Assembly (NCBI GenBank): GCA_903905585.1 | Contig: CAIVHB010000128.1 | Coordinates: 17,157-81,156, forward strand | Direction: 5' to 3' | Length of the DNA: 64,000 nt | Source: an uncultured Ferrovum sp. | GTDB lineage: Bacteria; Pseudomonadota; Gammaproteobacteria; Burkholderiales; Ferrovaceae | Shown: positions 45,340 through 55,783 of the stretch, in pieces | Layout of the letters: every line of letters starts with the position of its first letter | Numbering within the stretch: the first letter of the stretch is position 1 | The notes under the pieces: generated by a model | What the model saw: the letters and a program-made list of their open reading frames with translations, nothing else | Told to the model about the DNA's origin: nothing | The model's database searches: none | Position numbers and translations under genes: made by a program

Positions 45340-45531
45340 ATGGAACATGAACTTAACCGCCTAGAACAGAAAATCTCACGCGTTGTTGAGCAGTGTGCTC
45401 GCGTGCGTTCAGAAAATATTGATCTGCGCCAACAAGTTGCTTCTCAGAATGACGAGATCAAGCGCTTGAAGAAAAAGCTTGAGGAAAGTAGAACTCGACT
45501 ATCGAATTTAGTCGAAAGTCTGCCGGGATAA
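45340..45531 (+). CDS. ZapB-like coiled-coil protein
   Basis: A 63-residue, almost fully coiled-coil protein (heptad-like LNRLEQKISRVVEQC, then LRQQVA and IKRLKKKLEE). It matches the small proteins encoded just before zapA in beta- and gammaproteobacteria, thought to work with Z-ring assembly. It is five bases before zapA. There is no leader or ribosome binding site if the promoter six bases upstream is used. Function inferred from context. Confidence 0.8.
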   Translation: MEHELNRLEQKISRVVEQCARVRSENIDLRQQVASQNDEIKRLKKKLEESRTRLSNLVESLPG

Positions 45532-45536
45532 GAAAA

Positions 45537-45848
45537 ATGAGCGAAGAATCCCAACAGGTCGATATCACTCTTCTGGGCCATGATTACCAAGTGGCCTGTC
45601 CTTCAGGACAAGAGGGAAAACTGATTGAAGCCGCGCAATTACTTGATGCGCGCATGAGAGAAATTCAGCAAGCAGGTAAGCTGATTGGCAGCGAAAAAAT
45701 TGCCATCATGTCCGCACTCAATTTGGCTTACGATGTTTTATTTTCGCCAGCGAGTAAAAGTTTCGATTTGCAAGATGCAAAGCGTAGAATAGCCGCAATG
45801 GAGCAGCAATTGGATAGCTGCTTCTTCGAACAAGATTCGCTGTTTTAG
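45537..45848 (+). CDS. zapA: Cell division protein ZapA
   Basis: A 103-residue protein that bundles FtsZ filaments. The N-terminal VDITLLGHDYQVACPSGQE beta region and the following helix (LLDARMREIQQAGKLIGSEKIAIMSALNLAYD, quoted in part as ALNLAYD) are typical. The C-terminal coiled coil is short (about 80-103). 6S RNA follows directly, the common order in proteobacteria. Confidence 0.93.
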   Translation: MSEESQQVDITLLGHDYQVACPSGQEGKLIEAAQLLDARMREIQQAGKLIGSEKIAIMSALNLAYDVLFSPASKSFDLQDAKRRIAAMEQQLDSCFFEQDSLF

Positions 45849-45849
45849 T

Positions 45850-46033
45850 TTCGTTCCCTGCGGTGCTCGTTCGGGCTCAATATTCTTTGAACCGATAATC
45901 ATCTGACCCGGGTGCTTGCCCACAGATTGCTAGTGCGCGCGTCCCACGCGGACGTACCTGAGGCGATCGGCCGGCGCCCACCTAATTTAGGTTTGGGTTC
46001 AAGATGCGGGTCTTAACGGCACTGTTGGGGAAC
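45850..46033 (+). ncRNA. ssrS: 6S RNA
   Basis: The 184-base gap after zapA has the hallmarks of 6S RNA: complementary ends (TTCCC near 45854 with GGGAA near 46029, then TGCGGTGC facing GGCACTG), a G/C-rich central part, and the 3' stretch GGGTTCAAGATGCGGGTCTT typical of proteobacterial 6S. It binds sigma70 RNA polymerase in stationary phase. The boundaries are set from the end pairing and may be off by a few bases. Confidence 0.8.
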
Positions 46034-46063
46034 CCCCCATTTTCACCATGGAAGCTTTTCTGC

Positions 46064-46525
46064 ATGGCCTATTGGCTAATGAAATCTGAACCAAGTGAGA
46101 TCAGCATTGATGACCTTGCAAGTTTTCCTGATCAAACGGTGGGATGGTTTGGGGTCCGTAATTATCAAGCGCGTAATTTTATGCGGGATCAAATGCAGCC
46201 CGGTGATGGCGTATTGTTCTACCACTCCAGTTGCGCAGAACCAGGGGTGGCAGGGCTTGCAGAGGTAGTGGGTGCCCCTTATCCAGATCCTACTCAGTTT
46301 GAAAAAGGGGAGAAGTATTTTGATGAAAAGGCTACTCCAGAGGTACCGCGTTGGTTTCAAGTAGATGTAAGACTGGTTAAGAAAACGCGCCTTCTCGCAC
46401 TCTCTGAAATTCGTTCTAATCCAGATCTTCAGGAGATGAGGATTTTGGCGAAAGGTAATCGTCTTTCTATTACCCCGGTCAGCTCTTTTGAATGGCGCAC
46501 TATACAAAAGCTGATCAACCCCTAA
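46064..46525 (+). CDS. EVE-domain protein
   Basis: A 153-residue single-domain protein with the EVE fold of the PUA-like superfamily. It starts MAYWLMKSEPSEISIDDL and has WFGVRNYQARNFMRDQM and VLFYHSSC, typical of bacterial thymocyte-nuclear-protein homologues. EVE domains bind modified bases in DNA or RNA. The start at 46064 is preferred over 46004, which lies inside 6S RNA. It ends against the TauE/SafE gene with no gap. Confidence 0.88.
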   Translation: MAYWLMKSEPSEISIDDLASFPDQTVGWFGVRNYQARNFMRDQMQPGDGVLFYHSSCAEPGVAGLAEVVGAPYPDPTQFEKGEKYFDEKATPEVPRWFQVDVRLVKKTRLLALSEIRSNPDLQEMRILAKGNRLSITPVSSFEWRTIQKLINP

Positions 46526-47332
46526 ATGGATTTCACTCTTTTACTTTTGTATTTCCCCATGGGGGCCTTGGTGGGCTTTATTGCAGGGTTATTGGGAGTG
46601 GGCGGCGGGGCCATCTTGGTCCCAGCTTTTTTAGTTGCAGCCCAGGCCGAAAACTTTCCTCCAGAACATGCCATGCACATGGCTTTGGGTACCTCGTTGG
46701 CTTGCATTCTGGCGAGTAGTTTTTCGAGCGCCCGAACGCATCTTAAAAAAGGTGCAGTCCACATCGGCGTTGTCAAAGGAATGGGGCCAGCTATTTTTGT
46801 TGGAAGTTTAGCTGGAGCTTTCCTTGCTGCTCGATTACCTGCAGCGCCTTTAAAATGGTTGTTTCTAAGCTTTTTGGTTTATGTGGCACAAGATTTATTG
46901 CGCAAGCCTAAACCTGTGGCGCATGCCACTTTGCCTGGACCTAGAGGTTTAGCCTGGATGGGCGCTCTAATTGGGGGCTTTTCTAGCCTAGTCGGTATCG
47001 GCGGCGCTTCCCTTACCGTGGCTTTTTTGGTGTGGTGCAGCGTGGGAATGCATGAAGCGATTGGAACCTCAGCCGCGCTTGGAGTGGTGATTGCCCTGGC
47101 GGGTACCATTGGGTATGTGGTTAATGGTTGGGGTATAGATCATTTGCCTTATGGGAGTCTTGGTTTTGTTTACTTGCCCGCTTTTGTAGGGGTAACGCTG
47201 ACGAGTTATTTCGTGGCGCCCTATGGGGCTCGCGCAGCGCATAGACTGCCCGTTTTAACCCTCAGGCGCGTCTTTGCTCTTTTTCTATTGGTGGTTTCTT
47301 TGCGAATGGCAGCCGCTCAGCTTGGTTGGTAA
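46526..47332 (+). CDS. TauE/SafE-family membrane permease
   Basis: A 268-residue polytopic protein with about eight hydrophobic helices. The two inverted repeats each show a GxxxG-G-rich start (FIAGLLGVGGGAILVPAF and LIGGFSSLVGIGGASLTV). The family includes sulfite, sulfoacetate and thiosulfate-related exporters; which anion is carried cannot be told here. Starts directly after the EVE stop, so co-translated. Confidence 0.85.
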   Translation: MDFTLLLLYFPMGALVGFIAGLLGVGGGAILVPAFLVAAQAENFPPEHAMHMALGTSLACILASSFSSARTHLKKGAVHIGVVKGMGPAIFVGSLAGAFLAARLPAAPLKWLFLSFLVYVAQDLLRKPKPVAHATLPGPRGLAWMGALIGGFSSLVGIGGASLTVAFLVWCSVGMHEAIGTSAALGVVIALAGTIGYVVNGWGIDHLPYGSLGFVYLPAFVGVTLTSYFVAPYGARAAHRLPVLTLRRVFALFLLVVSLRMAAAQLGW

Positions 47333-47356
47333 ACTAGGGCAGTATCAAAGCAGTAT

Positions 47357-47385
47357 TTGATGGGGAGGGCTAGGTCGGGGATAAT
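47357..47385 (+). promoter_or_regulatory. Probable promoter of tkt-gap-pgk
   Basis: TTGATG (47357-47362) and GATAAT (47380-47385) with 17 bp between them, about 36 bases before tkt. A small inverted repeat TAGAC...GTCTA follows it before the ATG. Confidence 0.5.
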
Positions 47386-47421
47386 GATAGACTTTCGCCT
47401 GTCTAGGTTCTCCGTTAAGCC

Positions 47422-49422
47422 ATGAACGCTGCTGCTGTTTCCCCTAAAGATCTTGCTAACGCACTTCGCGTTCTTGCCATCGATGCTGTTCAAAAAGCCA
47501 ATTCAGGCCACCCTGGTATGCCAATGGGCATGGCAGAGATCGCCGAAGCGCTCTGGAATCGACATCTTCGCCACCATCCCCATAATCCGCATTGGGTAGA
47601 CAGAGACCGTTTTGTGCTCTCGAATGGGCATGGGTCAATGTTGCTCTATGGCTTGCTGCATCTCACAGGTTATGACCTATCTATTGATGACCTTAAAGCT
47701 TTTCGTCAATTGCATTCACGCACGCCAGGGCATCCAGAGTATGCGCTGACACCCGGCGTTGAAACCACCACGGGTCCCTTGGGGCAAGGCCTTGCGAATG
47801 CAGTAGGAATGGCTGTTGCCGAACGTATTCTAGCTGCTGAATTTAATCGCCCTAAGCACACTATTGTGGATCATCACACCTATGTGTTTTTGGGTGATGG
47901 ATGCTTAATGGAAGGAATTTCGCATGAAGTTTGCTCATTAGCAGGTACCTTAAAACTGTCTAAGCTGATCGCGCTGTACGACGACAATGCTATTTCAATC
48001 GACGGCGATGTGGCCGGTTGGTTTGGTGATGACACCCCGTCGCGCTTCCGTGCCTACGGCTGGAATGTCATTGCTGCGGTAAATGGCCACGATGCCGATG
48101 CTGTGAGTGCAGCGATTGAAGCTGCTAAACATTCAGATAAACCCACTCTTATTTGCTGCAAAACCAAGATTGGCAAAGGTTCGCCAGGCAAGGAAGGATC
48201 AGCCGATGCCCATGGCTCACCTTTGGGTGACAAAGAAATTGCGGCTACCCGCGAAGCCATGGGTTGGAATTTAGGGCCCTTTGAGATTCCAGAAAATATT
48301 CGTAGTGCTTGGAATGCCAATGCGCGCGGCGCTAAGCTTGAAGCGGAATGGGATCTGCGTTTTGCGCAATACCAAAAAGCTTTTCCAGATTTGGCGGCTG
48401 AGTTTCAGCGCAGAATCACGGGTGATCTGCCTTCATCATGGGAACAGACCGTAGCGGCGATTGAAGCTTCAGCTCGCGAGAAAGCAGAAACAATCGCGAC
48501 CCGTAAAGCTTCACAGAATGCTATTGCCGCAATAGCACCTGTATTGCCAGAGTTAGTAGGCGGGTCGGCTGATCTGACCGCTTCAAACCTCACCAATTGG
48601 CCAGATATGAAGGTTTTTACTTCGGCTCAAGGAGGCAATTACATTAACTATGGTGTGCGTGAATTTGGTATGAGCGCCATCATGAATGGCTTGGCTCTTC
48701 ATAATGGGGTCATCCCGTTTGCAGGCACATTTCTAACTTTCTCCGACTATGCGCGCAATGCGCTTCGCATGGCCGCCTTGATGAAGCTGGGAGTGATTTT
48801 TGTATATACCCATGACTCTATTGGTCTAGGTGAAGATGGCCCCACACATCAACCTATTGAGCATGTTTCAAGCCTACGTATGATGCCCGGACTGGATGTA
48901 TGGCGCCCAGCTGATACCTTAGAAAGTGCTTATGCTTGGGTGTGTGCAGTAGAGCGTAACAATGGTCCTAGCGCGCTCGTTTTTAGTCGTCAAAACTTGC
49001 CCTACTTAAAAGATAGTACACGCGAAGGAAAAGATATTCGTCGCGGTGGCTATATCGTTCGCGATAGCGGGGATGAGCCAGAAGCGATATTGATCGCTAC
49101 GGGATCGGAAGTGACCCTGGCTCTTCAGGCGCAAGACTTGCTGGCTTCTAAGGGCATAGACGTTCGCGTTGTCTCAATGCCTTGTTCAGAAGTTTTTGAT
49201 CGCCAAGATGTGGAATGGCACGAGCACGTTCTGCCTAATGCGTTACCCAGAGTTGCTGTTGAAGCGGGTATAAGCGATTTCTGGCACAAATATGTTGGCT
49301 TAGATGGGAAAGTAATTGGCATAGACGTTTACGGTGAGTCAGCGCCTGCTGGCGAGTTGTTTAAACATTTTGGTTTTACAGCAGAGCGCGTTGCAGAAGC
49401 TGTTCGCGCTGTTTTATCCTGA
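47422..49422 (+). CDS. tkt: Transketolase
   Basis: A 666-residue thiamin-diphosphate enzyme of the pentose phosphate and Calvin cycles. The ThDP motif [12 protein letters not shown] and later [20 protein letters not shown] segment are intact. It starts a same-strand run tkt-gap-pgk, with 9 bp before gap. This order is that of a cbb operon in many autotrophic betaproteobacteria but also occurs in heterotrophs. Confidence 0.97.
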   Translation: MNAAAVSPKDLANALRVLAIDAVQKANSGHPGMPMGMAEIAEALWNRHLRHHPHNPHWVDRDRFVLSNGHGSMLLYGLLHLTGYDLSIDDLKAFRQLHSRTPGHPEYALTPGVETTTGPLGQGLANAVGMAVAERILAAEFNRPKHTIVDHHTYVFLGDGCLMEGISHEVCSLAGTLKLSKLIALYDDNAISIDGDVAGWFGDDTPSRFRAYGWNVIAAVNGHDADAVSAAIEAAKHSDKPTLICCKTKIGKGSPGKEGSADAHGSPLGDKEIAATREAMGWNLGPFEIPENIRSAWNANARGAKLEAEWDLRFAQYQKAFPDLAAEFQRRITGDLPSSWEQTVAAIEASAREKAETIATRKASQNAIAAIAPVLPELVGGSADLTASNLTNWPDMKVFTSAQGGNYINYGVREFGMSAIMNGLALHNGVIPFAGTFLTFSDYARNALRMAALMKLGVIFVYTHDSIGLGEDGPTHQPIEHVSSLRMMPGLDVWRPADTLESAYAWVCAVERNNGPSALVFSRQNLPYLKDSTREGKDIRRGGYIVRDSGDEPEAILIATGSEVTLALQAQDLLASKGIDVRVVSMPCSEVFDRQDVEWHEHVLPNALPRVAVEAGISDFWHKYVGLDGKVIGIDVYGESAPAGELFKHFGFTAERVAEAVRAVLS

Positions 49423-49431
49423 GGGGAAAAT

Positions 49432-50448
49432 ATGACTATCAAAGTCGCAATTAACGGCTATGGCCGAATCGGCCGCAATATTTTGCGGGCACTGTATGAG
49501 TCAGGGCGACAAAAGCACATTCAAATCGTTGCAATTAATGACTTGGGAAGCCCTGAAACCAATGCACATTTAACCCGTTACGATACTGCTCACGGCCGCT
49601 TCAATTTTCCTGTTGCCGTTGAAGGCGGGAGCTTAGTTGTTGCTGGAGATCACATTAAAGTATTTGCTGTGCGTAATCCTGCTGAACTGCCATGGGGAGA
49701 TCTAGGCGTGGATGTGGTGCTGGAGTGCACGGGTTTGTTTACTTCTAAAGAAAAAGCTTCTGCCCATCTCAAAGCTGGAGCAAAAAAAGTATTGATCTCC
49801 GCGCCAGGTGGAAATGATGTGGATGCCACAATTGTGTATGGTGTGAATCACTCAGTACTTAAGGCTTCTCATACGGTTGTTTCCAATGCTTCATGTACAA
49901 CAAATTGCTTAGCGCCTTTGGTTCAACCTTTACATCGTGAATTGGGTGTTTTGAAAGGCCTTATGACTACGGTGCACTCTTATACCAATGATCAAGTGTT
50001 GACTGACGTTTATCATACAGATCTGCATCGTGCCCGTTCCGCAACGCAATCCATGATTCCAACTAAAACAGGTGCTGCGGCTGCAGTGGGACTGGTATTG
50101 CCTGAATTAAATGGAAAACTGGATGGTTTTGCTGTGCGTGTTCCTACCATCAACGTTTCATTGGTTGATCTGACTTTTGAAGCCGGGCGGCCCACCACGG
50201 TCGAGGAAGTGAATGCCATCATGAAGGCTGCTTCTGAAAGCGCTGCATTAAAAGGTGTTTTGAATTACAGCACTGCCCCTTTGGTTTCTGTCGACTTCAA
50301 CCACGATCCTGCCTCTAGTACTTTTGATGCTGGCCTCACTAAGGTATCTGAAGGCAACTTAGTAAAAGTGTTGTCTTGGTATGACAATGAGTGGGGTTTT
50401 AGTAATCGTATGCTGGATACCACCGCAGCTTGGATGGCAGCGAGCTAA
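49432..50448 (+). CDS. gap: Glyceraldehyde-3-phosphate dehydrogenase, type I
   Basis: A 338-residue enzyme. The NAD-binding NGYGRIGRN is N-terminal, the catalytic cysteine lies in [12 protein letters not shown] near residue 155, and the [13 protein letters not shown] end is intact. GGGGAAA precedes the ATG as ribosome binding site. Which coenzyme it prefers in carbon fixation cannot be read with certainty. Confidence 0.97.
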   Translation: MTIKVAINGYGRIGRNILRALYESGRQKHIQIVAINDLGSPETNAHLTRYDTAHGRFNFPVAVEGGSLVVAGDHIKVFAVRNPAELPWGDLGVDVVLECTGLFTSKEKASAHLKAGAKKVLISAPGGNDVDATIVYGVNHSVLKASHTVVSNASCTTNCLAPLVQPLHRELGVLKGLMTTVHSYTNDQVLTDVYHTDLHRARSATQSMIPTKTGAAAAVGLVLPELNGKLDGFAVRVPTINVSLVDLTFEAGRPTTVEEVNAIMKAASESAALKGVLNYSTAPLVSVDFNHDPASSTFDAGLTKVSEGNLVKVLSWYDNEWGFSNRMLDTTAAWMAAS

Positions 50449-50453
50449 ATAAC

Positions 50454-51641
50454 ATGGAGTTTTTGCGCCTGAGTGAATTAGATCTTTCTGGAAAGCGCGT
50501 TTTGATTCGTGCGGACCTGAATGTTCCGCTCGATCATGGCCGGATCACTGATGACACGCGTATTCAAGCGAGTTTGCCCGCTATTCAGCATGCAGTTTCG
50601 GCCGGTGCTTCGGTGTTATTAATGTCGCATTTAGGTCGACCAACAGAAGGCAGCTTTGATCCCGCCTTGTCCTTGGCGCCGGTTGCACAGCGATTAGCTG
50701 AATTGCTGAAGGCTCCTGTTTATTTACATCAGGGAGAACTAGACACTGCAAGCGCTCAACCTGGCCAAGTAGTGATGCTAGAGAATGTACGGTTTCGGTT
50801 GGGGGAGAAAAAAGACGCAGAGGCCTTAGCAAAAACCTATGCTGGCCTGTGCGATATTTTTGTAATGGATGCATTTGGTACAGCCCATCGGGCGGAGGCC
50901 TCAACCCATGGAGTGGGTCTTTTTGCCCCTATTTCATGCGCTGGGCCGTTATTAGCAGACGAACTAGATGCGCTAAAACGTGCTCTCGAAGCGCCAGCGA
51001 AACCTCTTGTAGCGATCGTAGGGGGTTCTAAAGTGAGTTCCAAGCTTTCGGTGCTAACCGAATTAGCAAAGCGCGTGGATCAATTGATTGTGGGGGGTGG
51101 CATAGCCAATACCTTTATTCTCGCCGCAGGCGGAAAAATTGGTCATTCCCTAGCAGAGCCCGATCAAATAGATATTGCTAAAGAAATCATTGCTATGATG
51201 GCAGAACGCGGAGCAAGCGTTCCCATTCCTACCGATGTGATCGTGGGTAAAGCGTTTGCTGCGGACACTGAGGCCACCACAAAATCAATAGAAGACATTG
51301 CTGCCGATGACATGATTTTTGATATTGGCCCAAATACCTCAGCCCAACTTGCTGAGATTGTTAAGCGTGCGGGCACTATAGTTTGGAATGGCCCCTTAGG
51401 CGTATTTGAATTTGAGCAATTTGCCAGCGGAACTGCTTTGCTTGCGCGTGCCATCGGTGAAAGCGCTGCATTCAGTATTGCTGGTGGAGGGGATACCTTA
51501 GCTGCGATCGCGAAGTTTGGCGTGACTGATAAAATCTCTTATATTTCTACTGGGGGCGGGGCCTTTCTGGAATTTCTAGAAGGTAAAACGCTTCCAGCTG
51601 TAACGATGTTGCAATCCCGAGCGAAACCCTATCAGCAATGA
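50454..51641 (+). CDS. pgk: Phosphoglycerate kinase
   Basis: A 395-residue two-domain kinase linking 1,3-bisphosphoglycerate and ADP. Conserved [17 protein letters not shown] and the ATP-binding GGGDTLAA and STGGGAFLE segments are visible. I start it at ATG 50454 ([11 protein letters not shown]), five bases after the gap stop; an in-frame ATG at 50430 would overlap gap by 19 bases and is less family-like. The ribosome binding site is weak, so it may depend on coupling to gap. Confidence 0.96.
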   Translation: MEFLRLSELDLSGKRVLIRADLNVPLDHGRITDDTRIQASLPAIQHAVSAGASVLLMSHLGRPTEGSFDPALSLAPVAQRLAELLKAPVYLHQGELDTASAQPGQVVMLENVRFRLGEKKDAEALAKTYAGLCDIFVMDAFGTAHRAEASTHGVGLFAPISCAGPLLADELDALKRALEAPAKPLVAIVGGSKVSSKLSVLTELAKRVDQLIVGGGIANTFILAAGGKIGHSLAEPDQIDIAKEIIAMMAERGASVPIPTDVIVGKAFAADTEATTKSIEDIAADDMIFDIGPNTSAQLAEIVKRAGTIVWNGPLGVFEFEQFASGTALLARAIGESAAFSIAGGGDTLAAIAKFGVTDKISYISTGGGAFLEFLEGKTLPAVTMLQSRAKPYQQ

Positions 51642-51725
51642 CGGATGGCTTCCTTCTTTTTTACGTCGTGGTAGGAAGACCCCTGCTAAGACTTTTGGCT
51701 CCATAACAATAACGGAGATATGTTC

Positions 51726-53159
51726 ATGACCCGCCGCACAAAAATTGTAGCTACCCTTGGCCCCGCTTCTAGTGATCCAGCTGTTCTCGAAAAAATGATA
51801 CTAGCGGGTGTTGAAGTATTTCGATTGAACTTCTCTCACGGAACTGAAGCTGATCATATTTCTAGGGCGGAACTGGTTAGAAGTGTAGCAACAAAGCTCG
51901 GAAAAACAGTCGGCATTTTGGCCGATTTGCAAGGCCCTAAAATTCGTGTTGGTAAGTTTGAGAATGGTAAGGCAACGCTCAAAACGGGTGGGATGTATTT
52001 GCTAGATGCCGAGTGCACCATGGGTAACGATGAGCGCGCGGGACTTGACTACCCTGAGCTTCCGAATGATGTGCAATCTGGCGATACCTTGTTGTTAGAT
52101 GATGGCAAAATCGAGTTGCAGGTGGTTAAGGTTGAGGGCCCTGTGGTTTATACCCGCGTCATGCAAGGTGGAATTTTATCCAATAACAAGGGGATCAACC
52201 GTCGTGGTGGTGGCCTAACTGCTCCAGCGTTGACCTCTAAAGATTACGAAGACATTCGCACTGCTGCGCGTATGCAAGCAGATTTCTTGGCTGTATCTTT
52301 TCCTCGCTCTGGAGAGGATATGCGTGAGGCGCGTACCTTACTTAGAGCAGCGGGTGGAACCGCGCAGTTGATGGCCAAAATTGAGCGAGCCGAAGCAATG
52401 GACATGCTCGAAGATATTATCGATGCTTCTGATAGCATCATGGTGGCTCGAGGTGACCTCGCTGTAGAAGTGGGTGATGCAGCTGTGCCTGCCATGCAAA
52501 AGCGCATGATCCGCGCAGCACGTCTGAAAAATAAGGCGGTAGTCACGGCAACGCAAATGATGGAGTCTATGATCTCTAGTCCCGTCCCAACACGCGCAGA
52601 AGTATCTGATGTAGCCAATGCGGTGATCGATGGAACGGATGCTGTGATGCTTTCTGCAGAGTCTGCAGTGGGCCAGTTTCCCGTTGAAACCGTTCGGGCG
52701 ATGGCAAGAGTGTGCCAAGAAGCAGAAAAGGAAGTACTCGCGCATCTTGATATTGAGAACAATAAGTTTGAGAGCAATATTACGCAGGTTGAAATGGCTA
52801 TCGCGCATGCAGTTGTTTATACGGCTCGCCACTTAGGGGTAAAAGCGATTGCTGCGCTGACCCAAAGCGGAACAACCGCGCGATATATGTCGTCGATGGA
52901 TGTGGGTGTGCCTATTTACGCAATGTCTCCTTCAGAAGAGACTCAGCGCAAAGTGACTTTATTAAAAGGGGTATATCCCGTGGCTTTTGATCACGTTACC
53001 CGTGAATCATCAAAAGTCATGCAACTTGCCGAGGCCCGATTGAAGGAGCTAGGTGCTGTGGAAGACGGTGATCTGATCATACTTACTATCGGCGAACCTA
53101 TCGGTAAACCCGGTGGTACAAATACGATGAAAGTCATTCGAATCGGTAGTCAAGGCTAA
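51726..53159 (+). CDS. pyk: Pyruvate kinase
   Basis: A 477-residue enzyme with MTRRTKIVATLGPAS at the start, the FRLNFSHG substrate region, IMVARGDLAVEVG and TATQMMESMI. GGAG lies eight bases before ATG 51726 but only two before the ATG at 51720, so I use 51726. The type is that of PykA. It lies 84 bp after pgk, so it may be co-transcribed or have a weak promoter of its own. Confidence 0.96.
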   Translation: MTRRTKIVATLGPASSDPAVLEKMILAGVEVFRLNFSHGTEADHISRAELVRSVATKLGKTVGILADLQGPKIRVGKFENGKATLKTGGMYLLDAECTMGNDERAGLDYPELPNDVQSGDTLLLDDGKIELQVVKVEGPVVYTRVMQGGILSNNKGINRRGGGLTAPALTSKDYEDIRTAARMQADFLAVSFPRSGEDMREARTLLRAAGGTAQLMAKIERAEAMDMLEDIIDASDSIMVARGDLAVEVGDAAVPAMQKRMIRAARLKNKAVVTATQMMESMISSPVPTRAEVSDVANAVIDGTDAVMLSAESAVGQFPVETVRAMARVCQEAEKEVLAHLDIENNKFESNITQVEMAIAHAVVYTARHLGVKAIAALTQSGTTARYMSSMDVGVPIYAMSPSEETQRKVTLLKGVYPVAFDHVTRESSKVMQLAEARLKELGAVEDGDLIILTIGEPIGKPGGTNTMKVIRIGSQG

Positions 53160-53206
53160 GATAATTTACGCTGCACTGACTTCTTAGAACCCCTTCCGGA
53201 ATTTTG

Positions 53207-54097
53207 ATGAGCGAATCACCATCCGTTTTATTTGAGAGCCACATTACCAGTCTCCCTTTAATTGCTCGGGGCAAAGTGAGGGATGTGTATGCGCTTGGAG
53301 AGGATCACCTGCTTCTGGTGACGACAGATCGTTTGTCTGCATTTGATGTGGTGTTTCCTACTCCCATTCCGGGTAAAGGAAGAATTCTTAATTCACTTTC
53401 AAACTTCTGGTTTAAAAAGCTCTCCCATATTGTCGCCAATCACCTCACCGAGATTGACCCCGAGAGTGTTGTGCTGCTTTCTGAGCGTGATCAGGTTCGC
53501 GGGCGCAGTGTCGTGGCCCATCGCTTGGAAGCGCTACCTCTAGAGGCAGTGGCCCGAGGCTATATTGAAGGCTCAGGATGGAAGGAATATCAGGCAACAG
53601 GCTCTGTCTGTGGTGTTGTTCTTCCAGCTAATCTGGAGCGCGCATCAAAGCTTCCGCAACCTATCTTTACGCCAGCGACCAAAGCAGCAGTAGGTGATCA
53701 TGATGAAAATATCAGCTTCGAAAAAGCGTGTGATTTGGTTGGTAAAGAACGGGCCATACAAGTGCGTGATACTACGCTAGCACTATATCAAGCTGCTGCT
53801 GATTATGCCGAGACGCGCGGTATTTTGATCGCAGATACTAAGTTTGAGTTTGGGACTGATAAAGATGGCAAGTTAGTTTGGATTGATGAAGCGCTCACCC
53901 CGGACTCTTCAAGGTTTTGGCCTACAGCGACCTATCATCCGGGAACAAGCCCTGATAGCTTTGATAAGCAGTTCTTGCGCAACTGGTTGGAGTCAACATC
54001 TTGGTCTAAAACGCCACCCGCACCAGAACTTCCCCAAGAAATCGCTCTTGGAACGGCAGCACGTTATCAAGAAGCTTTGGATAAGTTGACTGCCTAG
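53207..54097 (+). CDS. purC: Phosphoribosylaminoimidazole-succinocarboxamide synthase
   Basis: A 296-residue purine-synthesis enzyme (SAICAR synthase). The [27 protein letters not shown] start, the [13 protein letters not shown] motif ([11 protein letters not shown]) and the [12 protein letters not shown] block are intact. The length is of the long SAICAR-synthase type common in betaproteobacteria. Convergent with the next gene across 6 bp. Confidence 0.97.
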   Translation: MSESPSVLFESHITSLPLIARGKVRDVYALGEDHLLLVTTDRLSAFDVVFPTPIPGKGRILNSLSNFWFKKLSHIVANHLTEIDPESVVLLSERDQVRGRSVVAHRLEALPLEAVARGYIEGSGWKEYQATGSVCGVVLPANLERASKLPQPIFTPATKAAVGDHDENISFEKACDLVGKERAIQVRDTTLALYQAAADYAETRGILIADTKFEFGTDKDGKLVWIDEALTPDSSRFWPTATYHPGTSPDSFDKQFLRNWLESTSWSKTPPAPELPQEIALGTAARYQEALDKLTA

Positions 54098-54103
54098 AAA
54101 CCG

Positions 54104-54961
54104 TCATTTGCTGGGGAGTCTGGTTTGTAACCATGATTTCCAGTCTTTAAAAACCTCGGGACGAAGTGCGGCAATAACAGATCTTTGCCAAGGGTGGCCT
54201 GACCAAAAGTCATCTTGATACAGCCCGCAATAATGCCCGCCCGCCTCATCAAGGATCAGAGAGCCTGCTGCGTAGTCCCACAGTTTTTGTCCCCCGTGTA
54301 AATATACGTCGAAACGTCCGGCAGCTACATAACACCATTCTAAAGTGCTCGCACCAAAGTTACGATGTGAGGCATAGGGTGGTTGTTGTCCTAGTAAAGA
54401 CGCTAATTCTCTCGGTAGTCGTTTAAGATCAACTTCGCCAATGGATTCTCTCAGTGAAGCAGCCCCAGTTTGAATAGGCAGAGGCTCATCGTTCAAAAAA
54501 GAACCTTGGCCTCGTGCTGCGCTGAAACATTCGTCTGCTACCGGGTCATAGACCACGCCTAAAATGGGTCGTCCAGACCGAACAAATGCAACAGAAATCG
54601 CAAAATAAGGAATTCCGTTAGCAAAATTTGAAGAACCGTCTATAGGGTCAACGCACCATAACCCTTTTTTTCCTGATTCCCAAAGCACTTGTTGCTCGGC
54701 CTCTCCCATTTCTTCGCCAAGAAAAGGACATGGGTGGATGAGCCCAAGTTCATGTATTAGCGCATCTTGCGCTGCCAAGTCAGCTTGAGTGAATACGCTA
54801 CCGTCACTTTTACGGTGACGGGCAACATTTAAGTAGCGGGGCATGACTTCCAGAGAGGCTACACGTTTCACTGCCTCTATAATGCGGGGAAGACTCAGCG
54901 CCGCTGTGAGTTCCCCTGAATCAGGGTGTGCATAAGGGGTTTGAGTAGGCGTAATCGCCAT
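54104..54961 (-). CDS. Inositol monophosphatase-family phosphatase
   Basis: A 285-residue FIG-superfamily phosphatase. It has the metal-binding ...FLGEEMGE and DPIDGSSNF (WCVDPIDGSSNFANGIP) and the later LWDYAAGSLILDEAGG motif, so catalysis is likely. Candidates are inositol monophosphatase (SuhB-like), 3'(2'),5'-bisphosphate nucleotidase or, in an autotroph, a fructose-bisphosphatase-like enzyme; the sequence alone does not decide. Start 54961 (MAITPTQTPYAHPD). Confidence 0.88.
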   Translation of the reverse strand: MAITPTQTPYAHPDSGELTAALSLPRIIEAVKRVASLEVMPRYLNVARHRKSDGSVFTQADLAAQDALIHELGLIHPCPFLGEEMGEAEQQVLWESGKKGLWCVDPIDGSSNFANGIPYFAISVAFVRSGRPILGVVYDPVADECFSAARGQGSFLNDEPLPIQTGAASLRESIGEVDLKRLPRELASLLGQQPPYASHRNFGASTLEWCYVAAGRFDVYLHGGQKLWDYAAGSLILDEAGGHYCGLYQDDFWSGHPWQRSVIAALRPEVFKDWKSWLQTRLPSK

Positions 54962-55026
54962 GCGCGAGAACCTAATTAAGCCAAGCTTGCATGCTAACAT
55001 GGGGATTATTAATTTCTTCGTTCGCC

Positions 55027-55776
55027 ATGCACACTCCCCGTTTTTACGTTCCATTGCCCATGGCATCTGGGGAACAACTGACTCTTCCAAGCCAAGCGGC
55101 ACACCATGCAGTGCGCGTTCTGCGTTTGCGAGTAGGTGATGTGGTTCAGGTTTTTGATGGAAGCGGGAAGGAATATTCAGGATGCATTGAATTTGCGGAA
55201 GGATCGACTTGCATTATTGTTTTAGGGGAAAGTTTTCTTCCTGCGGTTGAATCTCCTATTCAAATTCGTTTAGGCCAAGGACTGACTCAAGCCGATAAAT
55301 TTGATTGGGTGCTTCAAAAGGCAGTTGAACTGGGTGTAACGTGCATCGACCCTATTCAAATGACGCGATCGATTGTGAGGTTGGATAAGGAACGTGCTCA
55401 AAAAAAACTCAGTCATTGGGAAGGTGTGGTGATCAGTGCAGTCGAGCAATCAGGGCGGGTCAAAGTTCCCGAAGTAAGTCCAGTTGCAATCAATGTTGAG
55501 CATTGGCTTGCAAGTCTCCCTGATGGGCCTCTGCGAGTGCGTTTAGCTCCTGAGGTGAAAGCGACATTTGCACAACTTACCCCGCCTAAGTCCGGTGTGG
55601 TTCTTGTTGTTGGACCGGAAGGTGGATTTGACCCTTCAGAAATACAACAGCTTGAGGCAGCTCAGTTTGTCAGCGTTTCTTTAGGCCCGCGCGTTTTGCG
55701 CACTGAGACCGCAGCATTAGCCGCGATTAGCAGTTTGCAGTCTTGCTTCGGCGATTTTCGATTAACCACCCTATAA
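55027..55776 (+). CDS. rsmE: 16S rRNA (uracil1498-N3)-methyltransferase
   Basis: A 249-residue SPOUT methyltransferase. It begins HTPRFYVPL, has a PUA-like N-domain and the C-terminal knot motifs VVGPEGGFDPSEI and LGPRVLRTETAALAAI. It methylates U1498 of 16S rRNA. The ATG at 55027 matches the family N-terminus. Followed by argA after 7 bp. Confidence 0.95.
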   Translation: MHTPRFYVPLPMASGEQLTLPSQAAHHAVRVLRLRVGDVVQVFDGSGKEYSGCIEFAEGSTCIIVLGESFLPAVESPIQIRLGQGLTQADKFDWVLQKAVELGVTCIDPIQMTRSIVRLDKERAQKKLSHWEGVVISAVEQSGRVKVPEVSPVAINVEHWLASLPDGPLRVRLAPEVKATFAQLTPPKSGVVLVVGPEGGFDPSEIQQLEAAQFVSVSLGPRVLRTETAALAAISSLQSCFGDFRLTTL

Positions 55777-55783
55777 TCACGCT

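Noticed and set aside
51642..51720. Terminator between pgk and pyk
   Set aside because: CTTCCT and AGGAAG could pair but the loop is long and no T-run follows the second arm.
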